DNA from: Ecdyonurus torrentis
Lineage: Eukaryota; Arthropoda; Insecta; Ephemeroptera; Heptageniidae
Direction: 5' to 3'
Length of the DNA stretch: 64,000 nt
Assembly (NCBI GenBank): GCA_949318235.1
Contig: OX439131.1
Location: 33,704,930 to 33,768,929 of the forward strand
Part shown: positions 1-25,589 of the stretch, in pieces
Position numbering within the stretch: the stretch's first letter is position 1
How the letters are laid out: every line of letters starts with the position of its first letter
Position numbers and translations under genes: made by a program
Notes under the pieces: model-generated
What the model was told of the DNA's origin: nothing
Database searches by the model: none
The model's input: the letters and a program-made list of their open reading frames with translations, nothing else

Positions 1-420
1 TTTAAGTCACCAACAAACATTTCTACACCAACATCAGGATTGGCACTGCAATTTTCCAACAAAGGATGAAAATGTAAGAATTATCATTTTGCTCAAAACT
101 ATATTATATATGAGGGCTAACAGAGGAGCTGAGCTCCAGTAAGAAGTTCTGAATTTAACATTGCACTTATAGAGCTCCGGAGCTATCTTGAGCGCTCCGG
201 TATAAAAGATTGTTCTACTTTAGGACCCTATTAAAAAAAAAAAAAAAAAAAAAAAAAGAACGAACCTTGAATAAAGAAGATAATTTACTTCTGAGGGGTC
301 AATCGCCTTTGGTTCATATTTAACGCCACTGCGGAGAATCGCTAATCGAGGTAAACCGTCATCACCTGGCCAAAACATGTAGTCCGAGTTGTGGTTGTGC
401 TGGCCCGATTGCACCACTGT

Positions 421-453
<33 letters not shown>

Positions 454-916
454 ATGTAAACTTTTAATATTCTGTTATATTTGACTATAATTATATACCC
501 ATTCAGATTGCCACTTCGCAGTCTCAAATTATTCTATAAGCACCACATGCAATTATATATCAAAGAGAAAAAAAATTGTAAGAAACATTATATAATTTAA
601 AAACCAAAACATATTATATGCATCAAATTGATGGTGCAAATTTACGTTAAGTTTTATTTTCATCACAAAATGTTACATAATAAATTAATTTTTATGTTAT
701 TTTTATGTTTATTACTTCAATTTATTAAAAAAAAAATAATAATAAACCGACTTAATTATAAGGCGTTAATTTTTACTTATATTTTGAAGATGGTATAGCA
801 TTATATACTTCCAAGGTTTTTATATAGAGACCTTGATATACTTCATTATTTGTTAAAATTTATAAATATTTACCTGCAGCCACAGCAAGTGTCAAAATAG
901 GCACCAACGTTTTCAT
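1..916 (-). CDS. Secreted lipase-like protein (pancreatic lipase family), 5' part only
   Basis: Three exons read leftward: 916-874, 416-266 and 45-1, continuing outside the window. The phases join (G/TG, then AG/T). Exon 1 gives a short signal peptide, MKTLVPILTLAVAA. Exon 2 encodes an N-terminal stretch with FWPGDDGLPRLAIL. Exons 2-3 join as EVNYLLYSSANPDVGVEM, which resembles the opening beta-strand of pancreatic-type lipases (the 'F-x-LYT-x-x-NP' region before the HGW/HGF oxyanion segment). No catalytic residue lies inside the window, so activity cannot be judged. The exon 2 acceptor is preceded by a T-tract of about 30. The family hydrolyses triglyceride or phospholipid outside the cell; that role is inferred from the short similarity only. 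Another secreted protein remains possible. Confidence 0.5.
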
Positions 917-1640
917 CTTGCGTGAAACTATATTATACTACTGACAATTTTTTTAACACTTCAGTGATTTTATATTCTGTTAAGAATATTTTTGATAATC
1001 AAAAATATTTTTGGATTTCCCGATAGCAAGAAGACCATAATAATAAAGATAATTCATCATACTTGTTATATTTAGAATGACTTTGCGATTGCATGTGCGT
1101 AATGCGCACTTAAAAAGATATAACCTTTTATTTTTCATTTGATTGACAGCTGTGCTCATCTCTCAAGATTCCCTTCAACTCAAGTACCTTTCATAATTCT
1201 CTTCACATACTTTTGTAACAAAGTTGATTACGCATGTCTTTTGTTATCAGTAAACGGCAACACTTGTTCTGTTATTTCATATATATATTTTTTTCTTCTT
1301 TCAAAAAATTGTTTTATTTTATTAAATTGACAGGATTTTTTATTTCGTTTAAAAATATTGTAAGATTCTGATATACAGTATAAAATATGTTGTTAAATAT
1401 CAGCTGCAAATTTTTAGAAATAAATTCCCAATTAGCACTCTATGGACTATAAACATATAATGTTAAAAAATTATATACGACAATAACCCATTTATATACA
1501 TCTAAAAAAAAAATAATAATAAAAGCGTAACATACTGAGTGTCAATAAAAGTCACAATACTTTCATTACTGAAACGTGTATAAATAATAGGTGCTAAATA
1601 ACAATATAAACTCTCAATTAAATTATTATTTTAATTCAAG
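917..1640. other. Spacer between lipase start and first recognised receptor exon
   Basis: AT-rich DNA with no exon I can support. It should hold the lipase promoter. It may also hold or lie within an intron of the receptor gene, whose N-terminal exons are not found here. A 63-codon open frame at 1139-1330 on the plus strand has no receptor-like residues. Confidence 0.4.
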
Positions 1641-4244
1641 CATTGGATGGACGAAAAGTTGATTTGGCAGGTGGAAGACTACGGAGGCCTGAAAACTCTA
1701 CATGCTGCATCGTACGAAATCTGGCTACCGAAATTATTGCTTTACAAGTAAATAACATTATATTATATTTTGTACATATTTGTTTATCGCATACTGTACG
1801 TGATAATGATAATTAATTTCAGTGCTGCGGATGGCGCAGGAGATACAATTTTCAATGCAGAAAACGCACACGTGACGGTAACATCTGAGGGATCTGTGAT
1901 GTGGTCTCCTCAGGCACAATTAAAAGCACTTTGTGCTTTGAACATGGCAGCGTGGCCACAAGACCGTCATACGTGTGCACTGCACCTGGGGGTGTGGAGT
2001 CATGCATCAACAGTCACCCTGAAACTCATGGAGAACGGAACTTACGTAAGATTCGTACTAAAAAAAAAAAAAAAAAAAAAATTACAAACTTTTTAAATGG
2101 TTATGTAATTTAAATGCAATTGGGAAGTCTACATATTTATGCTATTTTTTTTTTCTCCGAGTATAGTTTGACGAGCTGCAGTCGTATACAAGGACTGAAT
2201 GGGCGGTGCAAATAGTGAGTGCACGACACATAATAGAGCCTCATCCTTGGCTGGTGCCAGATACAGAGGATGATGACGATGAAGAGGAATACAGCGATTC
2301 GGTGACACCCATGGTCTCAGTTTTTAGCCTGGAAGTGACGGTGCAAAGACGTAGCAGTGTCTACCACACTGTGCTGCTCACGCCTGTTTTCTGTGAGTTC
2401 AAATTCTTATAAATTAAACGCTTTATTTTAGTACGAACGTGCCAAGAAAATAACATTCGGAGACTTCTAATTATGCAAATTTTCATGTAGATGCATGTGT
2501 GATATATATGCACTGAAGTTCATATATAGGCCAATAAATAGAAGAAAAAAAAAAAAAAATAAAAATAAAAAAAATAAAAAAAAAATCTAATAAATAATAT
2601 TGATTCATAATATTTAATAAATTAAAGCATATAATTTTCCCGAAAACCGAAAATATTAACGTTTAAGGTAAGTGTGCTATTAAAAATGGGATATGGTATT
2701 TTAACTTCAGTTCTAAATTTTTAATATTTCAGGGGTCTTCATAAGCATGCTCGCTTCATTTTTTATGTCTCCCCTGAGTTGGTGTCGTCTCACGGTTTGT
2801 TGCCTGAACCTCTTGTTCATCACTGCGTTTAACGTCGGGGTCAACTTTCGCTTGCCAATCACTTCAGATAGTGTGCCTCGGATAAGTAAGAGTCTACATA
2901 TTATATTATTTGACAAATATTTAATTATGCACCGTATATATACATATAAACTGTATCAAAACTGTGCTATTTTTATTGATATTACTATTTTTCAGTTTCG
3001 GTGATGAGTGGGTGCTATTACATGGCTACTGCCACTCTCATAGCAACCATTGTGTCAATTAGACTGGCGAGAAGCGAGCGACCATACCCTCCTCCAAGAT
3101 TCATAACAGATGCACTAAATGGAACCTTAGGAGTTTTCTTAATACTTCCACCACCACCACAGGTATAATATACTTTCTACTCTTCTTCAGTCCCAGTATA
3201 TAATACAGTGGACATCAGATAATTTAATAAAAAATACAAGAAAAAAATGGAGATAAAAATATGAAAATTAGACCACAAATTGCTCAAGATTGAATTTACG
3301 CGTTCTTTTTAAAAGGTATTATTGAGCATCCTAGAATGAGTAGGGGGTTTGCTAAAGTATAAGAAAAACTTTTTAACATAAAAGATAGACATATTTTTGT
3401 CATTTTGAGAGCACCGCACAAAAACGTGGTTAAAATTTATGGCAATGAAATAATTTTTTAAAAAGTCGGGGACTGAAGAGGATAACTTTATACTTTAACC
3501 TCTTGAATATTTTTTTATTTGACACTTAATACCGATAGATTCAAAGTATTATAAGTACTCAAACTATAAATAACTGGATATTTTAATCACACTTTATAAT
3601 CAGGAACAATGTTTTAACCGTTTTAGTTTTAACAAACTTGAAAAAGTTGTGACACAAATCGCCTAAAAGTATTGCAAAAGGTTTTACTAGAGTTTACAAA
3701 ACTTTATCACTCTATGTAAATTTTTAATCACCTAAAAAAAAAAAAAAAAAAGTAGTAAGTTTTAGCATTTAAAAAATAAAAATAAATGAAATTATTATTT
3801 ATTATTATTATTTTTTTATTACTTTTCAAAAGGTGCATAATCCAACCAAGGCATAGCCTTATTGGTCGGTTCGACTAATTTCTAACAATTCATTATAATA
3901 AATTATGCATTAAAAAAAGACAAAAGACAATAAGTATTGAAGTATTGAGTTTTTGTTTTTTTCTTCATTTTTTTCCCTCGACAATAACAACGTCATATTT
4001 AATAACATTTTTATATTGTTATTTTAAAATTCTATAAATTAGTTAATAAAAACAGTTTTTTTAACTTGTGTTTTAGAAAGTAAAGTTTTTAAATATGAGG
4101 GAATTTGAATTTGATTCCATAAACTAGGCAATATTATATAATTTTTTTGTTCTTTCTGTAAAATATTTTGTGAATCAAAATATTTTCATGATATAAATTT
4201 TTGCCCGCATTCTATCATTCTAGCAACAGTATATAAAATATATA

Positions 4245-4310
<66 letters not shown>

Positions 4311-4604
4311 ATTGACTAGCATGATCTTTATTCATCTGGTTTTACTCATTTGAAACAAATTAAAACAAGGCAATTGGGAGAAAATATATTATAAATAATC
4401 TACATGCAATAATTGTGCTTTTAGAATGAATTAAATAAGATTTATGGACAGCTTGAGGATTCCAAGGCAGTACTTGGAGATACCACTTCACTGGACCAGG
4501 AACAAATGGTGACTCATACTCAGTGGGTCAGACTTGCCACTGCTATTGACAGATTCCTATCGTTTATCTATTGCATTACACTTAGCATCCTCATCCTGAT
4601 GTAA
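1641..4604 (+). CDS. Divergent Cys-loop ligand-gated ion channel subunit (nicotinic-receptor-like), 5' end not found
   Basis: Six exons: 1641-1747, 1823-2045, 2167-2392, 2733-2885, 2996-3162 and 4425-4604 (stop TAA). They give about 351 residues with all phases matching. Exon 1 opens with WMDEKLIW and EIWLPKLLLYN, typical of the extracellular beta-strands. Exon 2 carries the Cys-loop, C-x13-C, with the WPQDRHTC motif. Exon 3 has the TEW strand but no vicinal cysteine pair, so it is not an alpha-type agonist subunit. Instead it has an acidic run, DTEDDDDEEEY, where loop C is expected. Exons 3-5 give M1-M3 (TPVF to ATLIATIVSI). The M3-M4 loop is short, and exon 6 ends with M4 directly before the stop. 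The M2 segment (RLTVCCLNLLFITAFNVGVNF) departs from usual nicotinic pore residues. These subunits form pentameric channels in the plasma membrane; ligand and ion selectivity cannot be read from this. The signal peptide and first beta-strands are missing. Confidence 0.85.
4244..4303. repeat. (TA)n microsatellite
   Basis: About 60 bp of uninterrupted TA/AT dinucleotide in the last intron of the receptor gene. Confidence 0.97.
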
Positions 4605-4680
4605 ACTTGGAAAATAAGAGTGTCAGTCGAACTATATTTTATATTGCATACAATTTTGTTCATTCAAAAGTTTTAATTGA

Positions 4681-4686
4681 AATAAA
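4681..4686 (+). terminator. Polyadenylation signal AATAAA of the receptor gene
   Basis: Canonical hexamer 77 bp after the TAA stop of the Cys-loop receptor gene, followed by an A-rich stretch. It is the closest such signal. Confidence 0.6.
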
Positions 4687-5587
4687 TTAATCATGTGCTA
4701 TGATATTGAAAAAAAAAAAAAAAAAAAAATCGATTTTTATACGACTTTTCATTTTTTTTTTTTTAATTGTGACAGAAGAGGCACTATAAATCAATTGCAT
4801 GCCATAATATTTTAAACATTGTAGTTCTACCATACGACAAAAGGATGCGCAAAATACTAACTTTCAAAATTATATTTAAAAGAGAAGAAAACAAGTTTAA
4901 AAAACAATAATTTGATTTTGATTAATAATAATAATAAAAAAATATCAGACTACAGAATATAATGTATAATAATACATACATATGTTTTGTGTTATTATTG
5001 TTATTGTTATTTTGTGTTGTGTATGTCTTGATCCCTAAATTTTATTAGAACTTTTCTACTGACTTATTAGACTTTCACAGCTGATCTTTAGGTGAAAAAA
5101 ACTTGATAAGTAATAAAATATTTTTTAAAAATGTCAATGTCGATTAAAAATAAAGTTTTCATAAAGAAACAGCCAATGGTATGGTTATAATATTATCCGC
5201 TATTTAAATTTTAATTAGCACTGTTACTTGAACTAGTTAGCAATACCATACAAAAAAGTTTAAATTAATTAAAAAGTGTTGTGTGCTTGTACACACACAC
5301 ACAGGCCTACTTTAATTTTCCTATCTAGAAATAACATAAGAACTAAAACTACAATACACTAAAATATTATTATTTTGTAAAAAGAGACGTGTTTTAAAGT
5401 TATTAAGTCAGTAGTTGAAATGCAGATTAAGGAGTTTAAAATGGTACTCTTCTATTAACAATCAAAAATATATTTTTATAAAAATGAGGAAAAAACCATT
5501 GGTATTATATATGATCAATATAAAAAGTTATTATCAATATTTTAAAATATTACTACAGTGTAGTTAAAAATATATTTTTGCTTTCAA
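4687..5587. other. Spacer downstream of the receptor gene
   Basis: Poly-A and poly-T runs, a short (CA)n near 5290, and no open frame or recognised element. It lies in the convergent gap between the receptor gene and FOCAD. Confidence 0.5.
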
Positions 5588-5985
5588 TTTAAAACCCTTG
5601 TCAAGTTACTTTTTTATCATTTAGAATACTACATTGATAATTACCATACCTTATTATGCATAAATTAGACACCAACACGTTGATTTTGTATTTATTTTCA
5701 TTTTAACTGTTATATCACGGATCTGACGTCACAATGTACTGATCGGGCTGTGATAGGGGTAAAGAACTTGAAGGAGGGGCCTTAATTTATCACATGAACA
5801 GAGCGGTGACTGTGATTGGCGGGGGTACATTGTGACGTCAGATAAGTGATATAACAGTCAAAATGAAAATAAATGAAAATAAATACAAAATCAACGTGTT
5901 GGTTTCTAATTCATGGATAATAAGGTATGGTAATTTTCAATCTAGTATTCTAAATAATAAAAAAGTAAGTTGACAAGGGCTTTAA
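5588..5985. mobile_element. MITE with about 150-bp terminal inverted repeats (TTTAAA...TTTAA ends)
   Basis: The left arm from TTTAAAACCCTTGTCAA and the right arm ending TTGACAAGGGCTTTAA are inverted copies for about 150 bp. They share blocks such as ATTACCATACCTTATTA, CAACACGTTGATTTTG and TGACGTCA. There is no coding sequence inside. The ends resemble TTAA-targeting elements. It sits in the convergent gap between the receptor gene and FOCAD. Confidence 0.85.
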
Positions 5986-6080
5986 GGCTATTATTTAATT
6001 AATTTTCATAACTATGAAGAATACATCATTTCAGTAAGTTTGATACAATAAAAGTCTAAATTTACAGATGCAGGTTAAAA

Positions 6081-6086
6081 TTTATT
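6081..6086 (-). terminator. Polyadenylation signal of FOCAD
   Basis: TTTATT on the plus strand reads AATAAA on the FOCAD strand, about 40 bp past the FOCAD stop codon. Confidence 0.55.
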
Positions 6087-6123
6087 AATCCACATGAGGA
6101 TCAAGCAAAGATATAAATAATAT

Positions 6124-20539
<14,416 letters not shown>

Positions 20540-21006
20540 TTTTCGTTTAAACCTTGTTGTTGTTTCTGGTACAGCTGTGTGTGCGTTGTGACTGCAAGAT
20601 ACTACATACAAGATAGCGACACCAACTGGTCCCATGTAAATTTTAGCGGCATTGTGATTGGTCAATATTGATCACGTGACCTTTAACTCGGGCGCTGATT
20701 GGCTTAGAGGCTCATTTTGAATTTCGCGGCGGCCCAATTTGGTCGAGCGTGTCCTTATCTTGTATGTAGTATCTTGGTGACTGGACTGGAAGGTGGCGTC
20801 GTTGCGGCCTGTTTGCGACAAAAATGTGTACTATTTGCAACAACACAGACGGGCGGAAACCGAGGGAGGGGGCGGAGGGGGGACATGTCCTGAAAAAAAA
20901 AAAAAAAAAGGAGGACATTTCTGAGCGAAAGTGTTTAGTTCTGTGCTCGCGAATCGGATCGCTTAGCGCTTGCGAATCCATTTATAAAATAATATATATA
21001 AAAAAA
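20540..21006. promoter_or_regulatory. Shared bidirectional promoter of FOCAD (minus) and SERF (plus)
   Basis: The first codons of two divergent genes are 467 bp apart. The interval is GC-richer than its surroundings. It holds two ATTGG (inverted CCAAT) boxes near 20656 and 20696, and a TCACGTGACC word at about 20671-20680 that fits an E-box and is close to the CLEAR consensus. A GCGGCGGCCC block lies near 20726. Much of it is inside the element at 20595-20776. The transcription starts are not visible; the promoter role is inferred from gene arrangement and these motifs. Confidence 0.65.
20595..20776. mobile_element. Short inverted-repeat element in the FOCAD/SERF promoter
   Basis: The first 21 bases (CAAGATA CTACATA CAAGATA) are perfectly inverted as the last 21, and similarity continues inward through GACAC. 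The word GTGACTG directly precedes the element and directly follows it, as a 7-bp target duplication would. Each arm is two direct CAAGATA heptamers around a 7-base spacer. The interior contains both ATTGG boxes and the CACGTG box. Confidence 0.7.
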
Positions 21007-23896
21007 ATGACAAGTAAGTAATTTTACTAAAATTTTATTGCTTTCTCTTATTCCAATTAACATTTACTAACCTCAGAAAAGCTTTTTTCGAGGGAGGAAT
21101 TTTTGTTTTTTAGTATTTATATGCGCATACACATTACTTGCCGTTCTGGACGTCAAAGTTCTAGAAACTCAAGATGGCAAAAGCAGACAGAGAAAGCAGA
21201 GGGCAAAAGGCAAGCCCAAATAACATTAACGTCATTTTCTAGAATCTAGACATTTATTGCCAAATGAAATGCTGTGTTTTTTGTTGCGAATTATAATGTA
21301 AAAAACAATAAAACTCGATGGAATAAAAAAAAAAAAAGCTTTTCATATGTATGTAATGCATAAATAGAGACCATATTATACGCAGTGATATGATAAAAAT
21401 ACTAGTCCAATCCAATACGTAGGCAGTATGTAGCAAATGTAGGTACCGAATTGTGTCACTATAAATGCAATATTTAATATACTGTAAGCTGTAATATATG
21501 AGCAGCATCATAGAGAAACAGTATAGAGAAGCTACTCAATAGGGAGTTCATGTCGCTAAAATCATTGGAGGGGAGGCAGTGTTTACAGTCGATTTCAGTG
21601 AGTTCCGCTCCTTTGGAGTAGATGGCGTTGCATTATTTTTCGTTCTTATTTCGGCCCGGGGCGCTCCTCGGAGCGCCCCGGGCTCGGCTCCCCGAAATAA
21701 GAACGAAAAATAATGCAACGCCATCTACTCAAAAGGAGCGGAACTCACTGAAATCGACTGTAAACACTGCCTCCCCTCCAATGATTTTAGCGACATGAAC
21801 TCCCTATTGAGTAGCTTCTCTATACTGTTTCTCTATGGCAGCATCTATGTATAGGGACTATACAGGGTAAATGAGTCATGACGTCATACTGAATTCTCTT
21901 CAACGCCACACTGGAGCAATGAATAACAGTGCTCAGCATAGGACAACGTGAATTTTGGCTATTTGAAAATTGAGTTTATTATTATTATTATTTGTCTCAC
22001 ATACTGTACATACTTGAAAACCTAATTCAACGTGCTCACAGCATCAGAGTGCTCACAAAAATGTTGCTAAAAAGTATAATAATATATTTATTGCTCACAT
22101 GGCGTCGACATGGGAATGCAATCACCTTATTTATGTGATCACTATTTTATGTGTATGTATGCATTCACTTTTTTGTACTGATACGGACACAGTAAGTTAC
22201 AAAGCATTTATAGCCGCAAAGATATAAGTACTGTATATCACATGTCAAGGTAGAGAGCGGGTGTGGTGGGTGGAAAAAAATAGATTGAAAGGTTGCTTTT
22301 TACTTCCTTTGTTTGTAACTTATTGTATCCGTATCAGTACATACATGTACACTCTGTCATATAAAATTTTACTCTTAACTTGCCCGATTAAGTAAATAGG
22401 CAAAGAATACAATTTGTATGACAGAGTATACCTGTATAACGCGCTGTCCACATTTTTTACACATTGTTTTTGGTATATCTACAGGTATGTGTATATTGAG
22501 GGCTACGTGGCATTCCTGTACTTCTGCAATCTCCGTGAGTGCAATTTTGGAACATGTGCAATCTCCGTTGCGCCTACCGTACAAGCTAAGTGTATAAAGA
22601 TATTAGAAAAGAGAATCCGCGGAAAATGCAGACGTTCCAAGATTGCGCCTTCGAAGATTGCAGTAGTACCGTATGACCACGGAGACCTCGATATATCGTT
22701 TTGTTCATTTAAGGGAGTAAGGGACCAACGTCGGCCATTAGACTCAAATTTTTCTCGTCAAAAAAATCTGAAATTTTGCACAATGATACTTCAGCTTGCG
22801 ACAATTTTAGGGGGTCACCGTGCAAATGAATTTTATGTGATTTTTTGAAATTTTAAGCCCATAAGGCCAAATGTTAATTTCAATAATTTTTGTCTTTTTT
22901 TCGGGACGGTCAAACATGAAATTTTTATCACTGCTAGGTGTGACCCTTAGCTACACAATAATACCAACTTTAGACCCAAAACTCTTCTAGTTTTTTAGAT
23001 ATAAGGTCGGTATCCTACTCCCTTAATAGAAATAGTTCAAAAGAACAGTTAAAATATGCTTGTGTTGGCGATGGAATTATTTCTGCAGTAAAATAGGGCC
23101 ATCTCTTGAAAGGTTAAAGCAAATACACGTGTATTATACTATTGCAGACTTTCCATCACCAACACATGCAGCTTTTAGCTGTCGCTGAACTATTTCATGA
23201 ACATAACCATAAATAGAGCAAGAATAGATACACTATTATGTATGTACATACTGAACGTAAAACCACGTGGTTACATATCAAATGTATATTATGTATGGTA
23301 CTGTAATTTTACAATCAAGATCCTCTACATCTATCTATCAAAGTGATGTGGCTTTCTTTAGAAAATGGCCAAAATGTCATATTTAAGTGACAACAGCATT
23401 GCCAAATTTAAGCTTGCAGTATAGGGTGTATGCGGATGACGTCATATTTATTGCGCTTGTAGGCCATACTGGAGTAGTCCATAACATTGCTCAGCATAGG
23501 ACAAACTTCATTTAAGCCAATTTTCTTTGGGAAATTGGTTAATTTTTTGTTATTTGTTATTTTTCTCACATACTTCAGATACTAATTCAACATATTTACA
23601 GCATCAATGCTCCCAAAAATATTGCATAGTGTTTTTAAACTGACAAAATGATTTTTTTCCTATGCCACCCATGTTATTGAGTTATCCAACATGGCGTCGA
23701 CTTTAACATGAATGCATAGACCCTATACCTGCAGCACTATTAGTGACATGATAGGAGCTGCAGATGTTCCAGTTAAAATGCTGCTGTCACTTACTATGAC
23801 ATTTTGACCATTTTCTAAAGAAAGTGGCATTGCTTTGATGGTTAAATTTAGAGGATCTTGAGTATACTAGTTATTGGGATTTTTTTTTTATGCATG

Positions 23897-23986
<90 letters not shown>

Positions 23987-24402
23987 TATACTGTATCTCA
24001 ATCTGCTAATAATTGTGTAGTTAATATGTACAATAAGCCACTATTTTCAAAGTTTCTATATAACCCACACACAGTTTCTCAAGTTCTCAATCATTCCTAT
24101 TTATAAAATATATTTGTGTTCACTTGTTTCTATTTTCTACAAAAATGTATTTTCACAGGAGGCAACCAACGTGAGCTTGCACGGGCTAAAAACCAAAAGA
24201 AACTGCAGGACCAGCAGAAGAAAAAAGGTGGACATGACAAGGAAGGGATGACATTGGAACAACGAAAGCAAAGGTAAAAGCTTTGGGGAAATTTCAATAA
24301 AAAGAAAATATTTAAATCATGATAATAATAGTAAATAATGTCAAAAATGTCATAAAGTAAAGGACCGTAAAAGAAAAATGAACAAACCTAAATAATAATA
24401 AT

Positions 24403-24492
<90 letters not shown>

Positions 24493-25520
24493 AGAAAAAA
24501 ACATCGCGTTTGGTATTAATTACGTTTAAAAAAATAATTAGAAAATAGTTGGTAGAGATTAGAGCACGTTGAATTGAAAATTAATAAAACGCGAAAATTC
24601 TCTAATTTAAATAGTAAATTAGGACAAGAATGCAAATCATTATAGCTTGCGCTAAATAAAAATAGACGTTAAAAGGGATGAGGGGTATAGTGTCAATGTA
24701 AAATACGATATACCTAACATCTCACGTTCTCACACTACATCAAAGGCACAACATTATAAAACAGTATCAGACTTACTCTTGGCCTTAGACCGGTTTCGTC
24801 CTTTACCTAGGACTCATCAGTAAGGCTCGGCAGAGAGCTCTGTACAGCTAGAGATGGCTAACACCACATCTGCTAACTGACTGAGCTGAGGAAGCAAGTG
24901 GCAGCCGCGTTTTTATACGCGATGCCCCCGCAGCTGCTCGCGCTAAATGGTTGAACAATCGCGCGCGCAAACCCGGCTTGCTATTTAAAACCTCTCATCC
25001 TCACACTGTAATATAATATTGTGCACTAAGAGGGATGCAAGACTGGCTGCCAGCAAGCCACATGTGCCCTCCCTCACTTCCTAGAGTTCCCCAACTCCAG
25101 AAAGTTCGCGAGAGCAATGCGCCTGCCGGCCGCCTGTATCGTGATTAAGCTAGTTACATCGTTTAATATATTGACACCGTAGCCATCTCTAGCTGTACAG
25201 AGCTCTCTGCCGAGCCTTACTGATGAGTCCTAGGTAAAGGACGAAACCGGTCTAAGGCCAAGAGTAAGTCTGATACTGTTTTATAATGTTGTGCCTTTGA
25301 TGTAGTGTGAGAACGTGAGATGTTAGGTATATCGTATTTTACATTGACACTATACCCCTCATCCCTTTTAACGTCTATTTTTATTTAGCGCAAGCTATAA
25401 TGATTTGCATTCCTAGTCCTAATTTACTATTTAAATTAGAGAATTTTCGCGTTTTATTAATTTTCAATTCAACGTGCTCTAATCTCTACCAACTATTTTC
25501 TAATTATTTTTTTAAACGTA

Positions 25521-25589
<69 letters not shown>

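Larger units (their letters stand above)
24515..25526. mobile_element. Inverted-repeat retroelement fragment with hammerhead ribozymes (Penelope-like terminal repeats)
   Basis: Arms 24515-24860 and 25180-25526 are almost perfect inverse copies of about 346 bp, around a non-repeated, GC-richer centre (24861-25179). Each arm carries one hammerhead ribozyme. No reverse transcriptase or GIY-YIG frame is present, so it is non-autonomous. Type I hammerheads with a minimal stem III are known from the terminal repeats of Penelope-like elements, and inverted terminal repeats are typical of that group; the assignment rests on this. (TA)n tracts flank the element. Diverged direct repeats around AGTAAAGGACCRTAAAAGAA lie outside on both sides (about 24350-24395 and 25630-25675). 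It lies in SERF intron 2. Confidence 0.75.

Noticed and set aside
5588..5985. Possible microRNA or structural RNA gene because of the long hairpin
   Set aside because: Long matching arms, TTAA-type ends and lack of a short loop fit a MITE better.
22414..22848. 144-codon open frame on the plus strand in SERF intron 1
   Set aside because: It runs across unrelated sequence into a family B transposon; no domain and no splice support.
23858..24106. Open frames made of IYIYIY in (TA)n tracts (also near 41000 and 48100)
   Set aside because: Translation of dinucleotide repeats, not genes.
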